Source of the DNA: Leptospirales bacterium
Lineage (GTDB): Bacteria > Spirochaetota > Leptospiria > Leptospirales > Leptonemataceae
DNA: 64,000 bases
Assembly (NCBI GenBank): GCA_019694685.1
Contig: JAIBBM010000018.1
Span: 1 to 64,000, forward strand
Direction: 5' to 3'
Within the stretch, counting starts at the first letter, position 1, and each line of letters opens with the position of its first letter. Positions 36,096 through 44,585 of this stretch are shown piece after piece. A model generated the notes under the pieces. The model was not told the origin of the DNA and did no database searches. It worked only from the letters and a program-made list of their open reading frames with translations. The position numbers and the translations under genes are program-made.

Positions 36096-36878
36096 ATGGC
36101 CCCAAGAAAACCGAAAACTGAATATGAAAAACTGATTGCGGCAGGTCGCAAACTTGTAGGCGATGAAGATGATGCAGAATCGATGCATGAATCATTTGCT
36201 GCTTGGGACAAACGAGTTGCACGGTGGTTGCATAAGACTCATGCGGGCTCGGGCCTAGAGGCACAATGGAGCGCTTTGCCTTATTCTAAGCTTGTGGTCG
36301 GAAACGAATTCAATGATAGCGCAAGCAGCTGGAGCAGGTTCAGAAAAGTCCTTCAGGAAAGGTTGAGCTGGATGGGCAACATTGCCAGCAAACAATCAGG
36401 TGCTACTGTCTTAGCTGCACATCCAAAGACACCTAACCAGGTATTCATCGTTCACGGACATGACGACCATCGAAAGGAAGCTTTGGCCCGATTCATTGAG
36501 AAACTTGATTTGGAGGCAATCATATTGCATGAGCGTTCGAGCAAGGGTCAAACAGCCTTTGAAAAACTTGCACAAAACTCAAATGTGGCAGCGGCAATTG
36601 TCCTCCTCACAGGAGATGATCTCGGCTACTCAAAAACCGCCGGAGAGAAACACGCTCTACCACGAGCTCGCCAAAATGTCATCCTTGAATTGGGCTACTT
36701 TCTGGCAAAGATTGGTCCCGAAAAAGTTTTCGCACTGCATGAGGAGGGTGTGGAGATTCCATCTGACTATGCAGGCGTTATTTACATTCGCCTCGACCCC
36801 CGGGAATCTTGGAAGCTCGAAGTTGCCAAAGAATTGAAAGAGCTTGGCCTGGCCGTCGATTTGAACAAAATCCATTGA
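36096..36878 (+). CDS. TIR-like (PF10137-type) nucleotide-binding protein, probable defence effector
   Basis: 260 residues from ATG 36096 (a TTG at 36084 is possible). The N-terminal ~110 residues are helical and unknown. The C-terminal ~140 match the 'predicted nucleotide-binding protein containing TIR-like domain' family: VFIVHGHDDHRKEALARFIE, LEAIILHERSSKGQTAFEKL, AAIVLLTGDDLGY, RARQNVILELGYF and PSDYAGVIYIRLD. In known cases this fold degrades NAD+ in anti-phage systems. It stands alone between two palindromic sites, so any activation module must be its own N-terminus. Cellular trigger unknown. Confidence 0.85.
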   Translation: MAPRKPKTEYEKLIAAGRKLVGDEDDAESMHESFAAWDKRVARWLHKTHAGSGLEAQWSALPYSKLVVGNEFNDSASSWSRFRKVLQERLSWMGNIASKQSGATVLAAHPKTPNQVFIVHGHDDHRKEALARFIEKLDLEAIILHERSSKGQTAFEKLAQNSNVAAAIVLLTGDDLGYSKTAGEKHALPRARQNVILELGYFLAKIGPEKVFALHEEGVEIPSDYAGVIYIRLDPRESWKLEVAKELKELGLAVDLNKIH

Positions 36879-37014
36879 GACAGCCGTGTGGGAACTCGAC
36901 ACGGATTTCCCGGTTTCCTATCCTGAGGGCCTGCGGGCGCTTGCCCGGGAACGGATTCGCATCCACCGCCTTCACTGCAAACACATGCAAGCTTGCATCA
37001 GGGCCGCGCTAACA

Positions 37015-37041
37015 GCGCACAGCTAACGCTAACGTATGCGC
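37015..37041. repeat. attC-like palindromic site 4 (divergent, with extra palindromes upstream)
   Basis: GCGCACAGCTAAC ... GTATGCGC with a CGTATGC right core. Upstream lie a perfect 14-bp palindrome ATGCAAGCTTGCAT (36985-36998) and the hairpin CGTGT/ACACG near 36893-36912. It may be a longer, more typical attC than the others, covering up to ~150 bases. Confidence 0.5.
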
Positions 37042-37052
37042 AACGCTGCCTT

Positions 37053-37997
37053 ATGAAAACGCCTGACAAACTCTTGGATTCCAAACTTCCGGCGTCAGAT
37101 CCGGAGTACAACAATCTCTTCAAAGATGAGGAAGCGCCCTGGTTAGACTTCAAAGAAATCAGAGGTCATATTGAGGATCTTTGGATGCAGTTTAAGCCTT
37201 TCGCCGACACAAAATTCCGATCTCAGATACTTGCAAACTTTCATGCCTGTTATTTTGAAATGTACATAGGAAATATCCTCCGACGCTACGGAGAATATGA
37301 ACTGTGCAGTGAAGACTACGGTCCAGATTTCTTCATCAAAAACCTGGAGATATGGATTGAATGCATCATTGCATCAAACGGAGAAGTCGGCAGGCCTGAT
37401 AGTGTACCAGAATATGACGATCTCGTCCCTGATGATCCATCAACACACGAGGCAAATTCGATACCGGTTGAACAAGTGCTCTTGCGATACACTCAGGCCT
37501 TTTCGGAAAAGGAGAGACAAATCTCCAAGTATATCGCTAACGGAATGATCAGAAACAACCAGCCCTGTGTTATTGCTATCAATGCCGCGAAGGTTCGCCA
37601 TTCCCATCTCGATCCTGGATATCCGAGAATTCTGGCTGCTCTATTTCCGATTGGAGATCAATTCGTGACGTTTGATATAAACACGGGAGGTACTGTGGGC
37701 CAAGGGATTAAGTTTTCTTCACACATAAAAAAATCCAATCAGGCCCTGGTCTCAAAACTAGCGTTTGCGTCTCATCAATATTCTCACATTTCTGGTGTCA
37801 TCTTTTCGCGTCAGAACGTGTGGAACCTCAGTTCCCTCGGTGACCTGGGCGCGGAGCTGCTCTTCATCCCTAATCCTTACGCGAAGAATCCCATCGAAGA
37901 GTCCTTTCTTCACGTTGGACACTATTGCAAAATCACCAAGGATGAGAAATATCACACAATCCAATTACTTCCACAAGGCACCGCTGCGCATAACTAA
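37053..37997 (+). CDS. Unknown cassette protein, possible PD-(D/E)XK nuclease
   Basis: 314 residues from ATG 37053, ten bases after the preceding palindromic site. No signal or membrane helix. The segment FEMYIGNILRRYGEYELCSEDYGPDFFIKNLEIWIECIIA fits the PD-(D/E)XK layout (E, then GPDF, then IWIEC), although the Lys is not obvious. The stop codon TAA is within the next palindromic site, so the last residues (AAHN) are encoded by the repeat. Possibly a restriction-type or defence nuclease. Confidence 0.6.
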   Translation: MKTPDKLLDSKLPASDPEYNNLFKDEEAPWLDFKEIRGHIEDLWMQFKPFADTKFRSQILANFHACYFEMYIGNILRRYGEYELCSEDYGPDFFIKNLEIWIECIIASNGEVGRPDSVPEYDDLVPDDPSTHEANSIPVEQVLLRYTQAFSEKERQISKYIANGMIRNNQPCVIAINAAKVRHSHLDPGYPRILAALFPIGDQFVTFDINTGGTVGQGIKFSSHIKKSNQALVSKLAFASHQYSHISGVIFSRQNVWNLSSLGDLGAELLFIPNPYAKNPIEESFLHVGHYCKITKDEKYHTIQLLPQGTAAHN

Positions 37998-38014
37998 TGC
38001 TACGCGCTATGCGA
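37986..38014. repeat. attC-like palindromic site 5
   Basis: GCATAAC (37988-37994), TAATGCTACGC, GCTATGC (38006-38012). The preceding gene's TAA stop is the first three bases after the left core. Right core has C in place of the second T. Confidence 0.65.
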
Positions 38015-38037
38015 AATGAAGCCGGAACGAGGCTGAT

Positions 38038-38988
38038 ATGACAGACGTTTGGAAATCTTTTTTCACGCTAAGCGCGCCGGCGCAGGCGGCCATCATAAGC
38101 AGTCTGGCCGGGTTCTTCGCAGGCGTCGTAGGTGTGTCAGCTCGCCATCTATTCGAGAGATTCTCCCTTCGCTTCAAGCTCAGAACTGAGTACGAATATG
38201 AGCAACGGAAGAAAATGGCGAATTTGCTTAGTCTCTATCACGGTCGCCTCTTCCAATCGGCGGAAGCTCTAAATCACCGACTATGGAATTTACAGAAGTA
38301 CGAAGGCGCAGGTTGGTTGCGTATGAATGGCAAGTATCATCGACTTAAGCCCAGCTTAGAGCACCGTTACTATTTTATCACTTTCGTCTTTCGATTCACT
38401 CAATTCATGGCCCTCGTTAGGAAATTCGAAGCGGAGGCACTTTTTATCGATTCACGGATTGCGCGTCGCAAAGATACCACGTTTGTCAAGTTCGCGAAAA
38501 CATTAGAATGGTGTATGTGCGATACCGCCCTATTTCACCGTTTGGACTATAACCCAGAGTACCCCACTGACCATTTCTTTCGCGATCAGCTTCAGGTCAT
38601 GGAATCATCTTGCGATCATCAGGGACAGTTTGTAAACCTCGCGGAATTCCGCGATTTAGTGCGCCGCAGAAAACTCAACTCAGACAATCTTCCGTCCCTG
38701 GCATATTTTGATGGTTTAAGAAAGGGCGAATTGCGGCTGCGCTGGGATCGGCTAGTTGTTTTTCACCTGATCCTCATCACTTTTCTAAACTCGTTCGGAT
38801 ATGATATTCAGAGAACGAGGGCTGACCAACTCCGATTTCTACTTGCATCGATACAGCATCCTCAGATAATCAAGAACCTTCTCGCTTGGTTTCCGCGATT
38901 AGGATTAGCTCGGACTTGGAGCGTGTTCGTCCTGCGATGGGAAGCCCGGAAATTTGTTTCCGGCGCCACTTCGCATAACTCTCGCTAG
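38038..38988 (+). CDS. Membrane-anchored cassette protein of unknown function
   Basis: 316 residues. One N-terminal hydrophobic helix (AAIISSLAGFFAGVVGVSA, ~17-36) is followed by a charged coiled stretch and a large cytoplasmic domain rich in Phe, Tyr and Arg. No family recognised. The stop TAG lies inside the next palindromic site, and the last residues (SHNSR) come from that repeat, as in the previous cassette. A single N-terminal helix plus large soluble domain is a common layout for membrane-acting defence proteins, but nothing proves it. Confidence 0.6.
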   Translation: MTDVWKSFFTLSAPAQAAIISSLAGFFAGVVGVSARHLFERFSLRFKLRTEYEYEQRKKMANLLSLYHGRLFQSAEALNHRLWNLQKYEGAGWLRMNGKYHRLKPSLEHRYYFITFVFRFTQFMALVRKFEAEALFIDSRIARRKDTTFVKFAKTLEWCMCDTALFHRLDYNPEYPTDHFFRDQLQVMESSCDHQGQFVNLAEFRDLVRRRKLNSDNLPSLAYFDGLRKGELRLRWDRLVVFHLILITFLNSFGYDIQRTRADQLRFLLASIQHPQIIKNLLAWFPRLGLARTWSVFVLRWEARKFVSGATSHNSR

Positions 38989-39002
38989 CATACGTTGTGC
39001 GA
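38971..39002. repeat. attC-like palindromic site 6
   Basis: GCATAAC (38973-38979), TCTCGCTAGCATAC, GTTGTGC (38994-39000), flanked by TCG and GAAA. An inner GCTAGC palindrome sits at the centre. Confidence 0.7.
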
Positions 39003-39022
39003 AATCGCGGCAAGGAATCACT

Positions 39023-39712
39023 ATGAGCATGATCTTGATCGATAACGCGTCGCTGACCTCTGCCCAGAGGATTTTGGGAGAAGTCGCAGTGCCAGATAAG
39101 TCGACCGTAGATGGTGATTTAGTTGCACTAGAGAATTTGATTAGTGCTATACTATTTTATAATGAACTCATCGCGCTGGATGACTACAAACCAGAACACT
39201 CTCAGGCCAGGAAAGACCAATTTTCTTTCATACGTTTTCTTGACCCCCGCGATTGGGACTTCGCTTCTCTGAAAGAAGAAGCTCGGAGTGAATCCGCAGA
39301 GATGCAGCCTCGAATCGAGGACGGGGAATTTAGCGATGACGCTTTTTCGGAGTTCTTCGATCTCCTGAGAATGAACATCGTTTGTACCTGGGATATTAGT
39401 AGCAGCATTTATTACCTTAATATGAAAATGCTCGGACAGCCCGATTCTGCCGACTTCGCCAAATATGGTGAACTTGCTTCCAGCATTTTCGGGGAATTAA
39501 CTGACTTGAAGAGATCTGGCGCTGAGCGCGATAGCTCAGTTTCCCTATTAGATTCAGACGGGAAACCGATCGGCAGCCCCTATCTAATTCGGGACGCGAA
39601 GTGGGGTAAGGGTGAAACAGGCGGAATTGCACCCGCACTGCAATCATTTCTGGCTGCATTGAATTGGTCGTCTACAGGACTATCTTCTTCACGAAAGTGG
39701 CGGCTTCACTAA
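39023..39712 (+). CDS. Unknown cassette protein, probably 5' part of a frameshifted gene
   Basis: 229 residues from ATG 39023. Cytoplasmic and acidic, with no recognised motif (FSFIRFLDPRDWDFASLKEEA is distinctive). The last ~17 residues (STGLSSSRKWRLH) look unnatural, whereas the overlapping +1 frame continues with VVYRTIFFTKVAASLRLDTTLHPIR. It therefore probably once joined the gene that follows. No palindromic site separates the two, which supports a single cassette. Confidence 0.5.
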   Translation: MSMILIDNASLTSAQRILGEVAVPDKSTVDGDLVALENLISAILFYNELIALDDYKPEHSQARKDQFSFIRFLDPRDWDFASLKEEARSESAEMQPRIEDGEFSDDAFSEFFDLLRMNIVCTWDISSSIYYLNMKMLGQPDSADFAKYGELASSIFGELTDLKRSGAERDSSVSLLDSDGKPIGSPYLIRDAKWGKGETGGIAPALQSFLAALNWSSTGLSSSRKWRLH

Positions 39713-40437
39713 GACTCGATACTACTCTTCATCCTATCAGGCACGCTTTTCAGCTTCACTATTTGAGTAAGAAAATGGCGATCGAGACAAACGCGATCAA
39801 GAATTTACTCGAGAATTTTCGAAAACAGAGTCAGCGCGAGATTCAGGAAATAGTTGCTCACGCAAACCCCTATGCGGCGAATCTTAAGCTGCCAATTTTT
39901 TCCGCATACCTAATCGGTCAGACTAAAGAACCTGCTTTGATATTCAAGGCCGCGCTAGATCTTCGCGACAAAACTGAATTTGTGCAAGCCCGTGAACAGT
40001 TAAGCCTATTGCGCAAGTTGCATGCGGAACCGGGCACTGCAATGCATAAAGAGATCAAGCGCTTGGACGTGAGCTTGCTAAATGTCTTCAACGAGATCAG
40101 AAGGAAATACCACTTACCATTGCTCGCCGGCGACGTTGTCTCTGTTATTCACGATTCAGCTGTGTCGATCGCCTCCTGGAAGAAACTCCCCAAACCTCCT
40201 GAGGCAATCAAATCGCTGCCCATTTGGAGTCTGCTTACACAACTTGTTGAACGCAAGTCTTTTAGTGTTATCCATCGTTCCCTGGTGCGCGAATTGACAA
40301 ATGTCTCGAAGCTCGGCGTGGTTCATGACCAGCTCACCAAGCGCGTAGTCGTAAATGGTAGGCTGCCGAAGCATCACCCAAGAACGGAGGAACCTCAGTT
40401 CCGTCACGTGCATGCTCGGTTCAAAAGTCCAATGTGA
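39664..40437 (+). CDS. Unknown cassette protein, probably 3' part of the frameshifted gene
   Basis: 257 residues if read from the TTG at 39664, overlapping the previous frame by 48 bases; an internal ATG at 39775 (MAIETNAIKN) would give 220 residues. The N-terminal part reads smoothly as a continuation of the upstream protein. The remainder is helical and basic (LVERKSFSVIHRSLVRELTNV), with no family recognised. If separate, it would be translated by coupling. Confidence 0.5.
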   Translation: MVVYRTIFFTKVAASLRLDTTLHPIRHAFQLHYLSKKMAIETNAIKNLLENFRKQSQREIQEIVAHANPYAANLKLPIFSAYLIGQTKEPALIFKAALDLRDKTEFVQAREQLSLLRKLHAEPGTAMHKEIKRLDVSLLNVFNEIRRKYHLPLLAGDVVSVIHDSAVSIASWKKLPKPPEAIKSLPIWSLLTQLVERKSFSVIHRSLVRELTNVSKLGVVHDQLTKRVVVNGRLPKHHPRTEEPQFRHVHARFKSPM

Positions 40438-40441
40438 ATTC

Positions 40442-40468
40442 GCATAGCTCGCGTTATACGTTATACGA
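40442..40468. repeat. attC-like palindromic site 7
   Basis: GCATAGC (40442-40448), then GTTATAC twice in tandem (40453-40459 and 40460-40466), followed by GAAAGG. AGTCC on the left and GGACC on the right form outer arms. Confidence 0.6.
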
Positions 40469-40530
40469 AAGGCCGGACCTCAGTATGCCATGCTACGTCG
40501 ACTCTTAACTTTTACACACGGAGCAAACTA

Positions 40531-41568
40531 ATGGACACAAGAATGATCGGATCACTTGGATTTGAGGAGGACATCGCACCAATCGTTACGGATCAAGAAC
40601 GCGCTTGCATGAAATCAATACCGCGCGGAGCCTTTGATCTCAAAGATTGGAGATCGGTTGCACCTCGCGCCTCACTGATATTGCAGCATCTGCGCGGGGA
40701 AAATGGGCTTGCCCTCATGCCGCCAGGGGGGTGGCCTCCCGAAAAAATTGCGAAATTTGCCGCGTGGGTTCAGGAAGGCTCTCCTAAGAGGAGAGGTGAT
40801 CACTATGCTGCCTTTTTTCGCGCCATTGATGGACAAACGGAATACTATGATGTTTACGGTTCCCGAGAAGGCCTGGAAGACCTTAACCCATACTATGAAC
40901 GCTTCTTCGGAAATGGGCTACTTCTGAACGGCCCGTGGACGGACTACATAAAGCTCGTTGCCCAGACGCCCATTTTGAAGAAACAAAAGAAAGCCCTTCT
41001 CGATCAAGTCATCCAAATTGCGGGCACACAGAGCATCAAGGAGGGCCTTCTCAAAATCGACACTTTCCTATGCACCCTGGCTAAAATCTTCTTCCCTGCG
41101 CCTACACATGAAGGTATTGATACGGACAGCCTTTTCGATGCATTTGCGAACTTTGGCTCAGACAGGCTGCCCATTGATGAAGATCGTGTTGAGCGGGTGC
41201 GTGGCCTCAATGATCCGAAGGACTATCGTCTGGTAAATGACTTCGCGCGATATCATCGCCTGGATACTCGCTCTCTCTGGTTCTTTTGGTTCGCCCATCT
41301 GCACTGCACCCAGCTAGCCCTGGGATCGACGCAGACTTCCGACGACCGCATCCGCTCCCACCTTTTGGCTGCAGTTTTTGTGGGACAGACCTTCGATACT
41401 GCCTACCGCGACGGCAGTAATCGCAAAACTCGGCCAGCCTACCTTGGAGAGCACGGAAAAACCCAGATTTTGGAAACGGCGCCACTCCTATCTGCCGACT
41501 GGGATGCAGCTGTGGACGAGATGCAGGATTTGTACCATATATGGTATGGATTGATGGCACCTCAATAG
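40531..41568 (+). CDS. Unknown cassette protein with an N-terminal small redox-protein-like domain
   Basis: 345 residues. The first ~90 resemble the short module often seen in oxidative or copper proteins: DIAPIVTDQERACMKSI, FDLKDWRSVAPRASLILQHL, LMPPGGWPPEKIAKFAAWV. No CXXCH heme motif is present. The remainder has aromatic-rich helices (FGNGLLLNGPWTDYI, SLWFFWFAHLHCTQLALG) and is not recognised. It has its own upstream spacing of 60 bases from site 7 and is followed by site 8. Function unknown. Confidence 0.6.
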   Translation: MDTRMIGSLGFEEDIAPIVTDQERACMKSIPRGAFDLKDWRSVAPRASLILQHLRGENGLALMPPGGWPPEKIAKFAAWVQEGSPKRRGDHYAAFFRAIDGQTEYYDVYGSREGLEDLNPYYERFFGNGLLLNGPWTDYIKLVAQTPILKKQKKALLDQVIQIAGTQSIKEGLLKIDTFLCTLAKIFFPAPTHEGIDTDSLFDAFANFGSDRLPIDEDRVERVRGLNDPKDYRLVNDFARYHRLDTRSLWFFWFAHLHCTQLALGSTQTSDDRIRSHLLAAVFVGQTFDTAYRDGSNRKTRPAYLGEHGKTQILETAPLLSADWDAAVDEMQDLYHIWYGLMAPQ

Positions 41569-41587
41569 CAATCCGGCGTCCGGCACA

Positions 41588-41618
41588 TCGCATAACTCTC
41601 GCGAAATACGTTATTCGA
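41588..41618. repeat. attC-like palindromic site 8 (last of the array)
   Basis: GCATAAC (41590-41596), TCTCGCGAAATAC, GTTATTC (41610-41616); outer GGCGTCCGG and GACGGCGCC arms pair in part. No further clear site is seen to the right, so the regular array ends here. Confidence 0.65.
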
Positions 41619-41709
41619 CGGCGCCCCGTAACTGACGTAACCTTTGCGACGTGTCTCGCTAGACACGCTATAGTATAGAAACACACACTAAACGAAAGGA
41701 GATTTCTCG

Positions 41710-42840
41710 ATGAGTCAAGAAGAGGAAGAAATAGTTTTTGAAGACAATGAACTGGAAAGCGAATCCGAATCGGATGAAGGAGGAATTCCACCAGCCTCCC
41801 GAAAGCTCCTCACCCAGGCTTACGACAAGAGCGTCACAGACGTCATGCGCATGATCGGAGAAAAGGAAATCAATCTCAACCCTCACTATCAGAGGGAATA
41901 TCTGTGGGATAATCGTCGGGCGTCGTTGCTCGTGGAATCTATTTTGTTGAACGTGCCCATTCCGGTAATATACGTCGCCCAGGAAGAGAACGATGTCTGG
42001 AATGTTATAGACGGCCTACAGCGCCTTCATTCCTTGAAACGTTTTTTTGACGGCGAGTTCAAGCTGCGCGGATTGGACGTTCTCAGCGAATTAAACGGCT
42101 CGGACATAAGCAGCCTAACCCCGAAGCATCAGAGAATGTTGAAGAATGGCCTACTCAGGGTTATCGTTATTTCGAATGACTCAAACCCAGAAATCAAGTA
42201 TGACATATTCATGAGGCTGAATCGTGGGTCGGTAAAGCTTAGCGAGCAGGAACTGCGAAATTGTTTGTACCGCGGCAAGCTTAATAATCTTTTGATGCAA
42301 TTGCGTGCGAACACTCAGTTGCGTGAAATCCTAAATCTAAAAACATTCCATAAGAGAATGATTGAGGCAGAGCTTGCCTTGCGTTTTCTCGCACTCTCGT
42401 CTGATTGGGATTCAGAAAAGCAGATTCTCCGGACTTACAAGAACAAGTTCAAAAGATTCCTCAACGCTTTCATGGAGAATAACAAGAATCCTCACGATGA
42501 AGCGTTGCAACAAATGCGCGACTCGTATGAAAATACTCTCGACAAGGCTTATGCTGTTTTTGGAGAAAATTCGTTCCGCCGAGTGGATGCTAAGCGCAAT
42601 TTTGAAAAAACAGTCAATCGCGGCCTGATGGATTGCGTCATGGTGACCTTTGCCCTCTTTTCTAAGGACGATCTCGTCGCCAAAAGAGAACCGATAATCA
42701 GCAGGCTAGCAGCCGAATTGAAATCAAATTCGGCGTTCAAGAATGCCATGACTACCTCGACTTCAGACAAACCTCAAGTGGAAGCCCGCATTGGAATCTG
42801 GCAGAGAGCTCTAGGCGAGGTGATGCAAGCCGATGGCTAG
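41710..42840 (+). CDS. DUF262-family protein (ParB/Srx-like N-terminal fold)
   Basis: 376 residues. An acidic N-terminal tail, then the DUF262 signature: INLNPHYQREYLWDNRRASLLVESILLNVPIPVIYV, followed by VIDGLQRLHSLKRFF and FMRLNRGSVKLSEQELRN. The C-terminal third is helical. This domain occurs in GmrSD-type restriction enzymes and other conflict proteins, where it has NTP-dependent nicking or regulatory roles. GGAGA precedes the ATG. It overlaps the next gene, a HEPN protein, by eight bases, so both are made together and probably form one effector-regulator pair. Confidence 0.88.
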   Translation: MSQEEEEIVFEDNELESESESDEGGIPPASRKLLTQAYDKSVTDVMRMIGEKEINLNPHYQREYLWDNRRASLLVESILLNVPIPVIYVAQEENDVWNVIDGLQRLHSLKRFFDGEFKLRGLDVLSELNGSDISSLTPKHQRMLKNGLLRVIVISNDSNPEIKYDIFMRLNRGSVKLSEQELRNCLYRGKLNNLLMQLRANTQLREILNLKTFHKRMIEAELALRFLALSSDWDSEKQILRTYKNKFKRFLNAFMENNKNPHDEALQQMRDSYENTLDKAYAVFGENSFRRVDAKRNFEKTVNRGLMDCVMVTFALFSKDDLVAKREPIISRLAAELKSNSAFKNAMTTSTSDKPQVEARIGIWQRALGEVMQADG

Positions 42841-43519
42841 CTCTTTCTCCTCCGTCACTGACTTTCGGAGAGCCCTTAGAGAAGTGAGAATATTAGTCTC
42901 ACTCGCGACGGAGAATCGTGGAGACCTCGCACGGCATCGGTTATTCAACAAAGCAGCCATTGTCCTTCTTTCGGCCAAGCTTGAATCCTTTCTGGAAGAG
43001 TTCGTTGAAGAATTTTGCTTCGCAATCTTGAGCAAGAATGATCGCCGCGCCATCCACCCACTTTTCCACGAAACCATTGTCAAAGAACAAGTGAACACTC
43101 TTGCTGCGGCGACAAGCAGTCCCGGCAAACTGCTAGATGGGGCAAATCGTTTTGCAGCGTATTTAACCGCCACGGCGCCGACAATGGTGGAGTATCGTCC
43201 GAAATTAACTTTTAAGCAGGGCCGCCATGGCCAAGAAGAGATTCGTCGTCTCCTAACAGCGATTGGATTCAAAGAATACACCGATTCACCGGATTTCGTT
43301 TCAATATCGGCGGGCATCAATTCATTGATGGCAATTCGGAACAATATCGTGCATGAAGACGCCACCCCGAACTTAACAGGATGTGCGAATCTACTCGAAC
43401 TTGTTGATGCAATTTGCGCGCCGGATAAGCTCCGAAGGCAACCGAGCACTTCTATCGAGATACGTTGCATAACATTCGCTGAAACTGCACGGAGGTTTTT
43501 GTGCAAACACTTGGTTTGA
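42833..43519 (+). CDS. HEPN-domain protein (RiboL-PSP/MAE_28990-like), probable RNase
   Basis: 228 residues, all helical. The HEPN active-site motif is R169-NNIV-H174 (RxxxxH), with an upstream conserved region FNKAAIVLLSAKLESFLEEFVEE. HEPN proteins of this type are metal-independent RNases used in toxin-antitoxin and abortive systems, and they recur next to DUF262 genes. The eight-base overlap with the DUF262 gene argues for a stoichiometric partnership. A weak palindrome after its stop (near 43530-43552) is not good enough to call an attC-like site. Confidence 0.8.
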   Translation: MASSFSSVTDFRRALREVRILVSLATENRGDLARHRLFNKAAIVLLSAKLESFLEEFVEEFCFAILSKNDRRAIHPLFHETIVKEQVNTLAAATSSPGKLLDGANRFAAYLTATAPTMVEYRPKLTFKQGRHGQEEIRRLLTAIGFKEYTDSPDFVSISAGINSLMAIRNNIVHEDATPNLTGCANLLELVDAICAPDKLRRQPSTSIEIRCITFAETARRFLCKHLV

Positions 43520-43595
43520 ACGCATGTATATTTCCGTTAACTATTTGTTAGCAACTTCATTCACCGACCCAATCGATTCAAATTTAGGAGAAACC

Positions 43596-44525
43596 ATGAA
43601 AAAGAGCAAACGTTCCGTTAAGTCTATGTCTCTTGGAAGGTCGCTTGCGCAGCAGGTGTTGAAGGACAGAGAAAAAGCAGCCGCGCGGCGAAAGCGTGCG
43701 CTAGCCTCCCTTACAGAGTCCGCTTCGTCCCGAGGTATGTTTGCGCACGCGGCCCATCCAGGCGCAAGCGCAGGTGTTCTTATTGCCGAAGGGGACTCCT
43801 GGTTTAACTATCCCTTCCATGATGTGTTGCGTGAACTGGAGGATGGTTTCGGCTACGACATCGAGTCCACGGCTCACTGGGGAGACAAGGTGGAGGACAT
43901 GGCATACTCCGGGGGACAATTGGATGCTTTTACGCGCTGTATTGAAAAGGTATTGCGATCCAATATCCAGCCCCGCGCCATCCTTCTATCTGGCGGAGGC
44001 AATGACGTTGCGGGTGACGAGTTTGGAATGCTGATCAACCACTTTAGATCCGGTGCTCCCGGCCTGAATAATTCAATCGTCACTGGAGTAATCCAGGAGC
44101 GGGTGCTTAACGCGTACGTTACGATATTGAGCGCTGTTACTGAAATCAGCAAGCAACTCATCGGGCACGCGATTCCAATCATCGTACATGGTTACGATTA
44201 TGCAGTGCCGGATGGGCGCGGAGTTCTTGGCGGATTCGGGCCACTACCAGGCCCCTGGCTCGAGCCGGGATTTCGGGCCAAAGGCTACGAGGACCTGCGC
44301 ACGCGCAAAGCCATCATTGCCGAACTCATGGACCGTTTCAATGCGATGCTCTCTGGCCTGGCGGGTAAGCCTCCATTCTCGCACGTGAACTATCTCAATC
44401 TACGAGGCACACTATCGACGGGATCGCATTATAAGGATTGGTGGGCAAACGAGCTGCACCCTACACCGAACGGATTCAAAACAGTGGCCTCGAAATTTGC
44501 TGCGCTTCTCGATTCATTTCCCTGA
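43596..44525 (+). CDS. SGNH/GDSL-family hydrolase
   Basis: 309 residues from ATG 43596 with AGGAGA about seven bases upstream. A basic N-terminal ~50 residues (no signal peptide) precede the SGNH fold: block I GDSW (66-69, nucleophile Ser68), block III GGND (134-137), and the C-terminal catalytic pair in NELHPTPNGF. It would cleave ester bonds of a lipid, acyl chain or nucleotide-linked substrate in the cytoplasm. It starts an apparent operon with a C25-like protease and a small protein, an unusual combination. Confidence 0.85.
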   Translation: MKKSKRSVKSMSLGRSLAQQVLKDREKAAARRKRALASLTESASSRGMFAHAAHPGASAGVLIAEGDSWFNYPFHDVLRELEDGFGYDIESTAHWGDKVEDMAYSGGQLDAFTRCIEKVLRSNIQPRAILLSGGGNDVAGDEFGMLINHFRSGAPGLNNSIVTGVIQERVLNAYVTILSAVTEISKQLIGHAIPIIVHGYDYAVPDGRGVLGGFGPLPGPWLEPGFRAKGYEDLRTRKAIIAELMDRFNAMLSGLAGKPPFSHVNYLNLRGTLSTGSHYKDWWANELHPTPNGFKTVASKFAALLDSFP

Positions 44526-44585
44526 GAAACTCAAATACACACGTGACTAAACTTAACCGCGAACCAGAAACGCAGGAGTCTCAAG

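Noticed and set aside
43515..43555. Possible ninth attC-like site after the HEPN gene
   Set aside because: GTTAACTATTTGTTAGC is present but lacks the GCATAAC core and flanking CGAAA; too weak.
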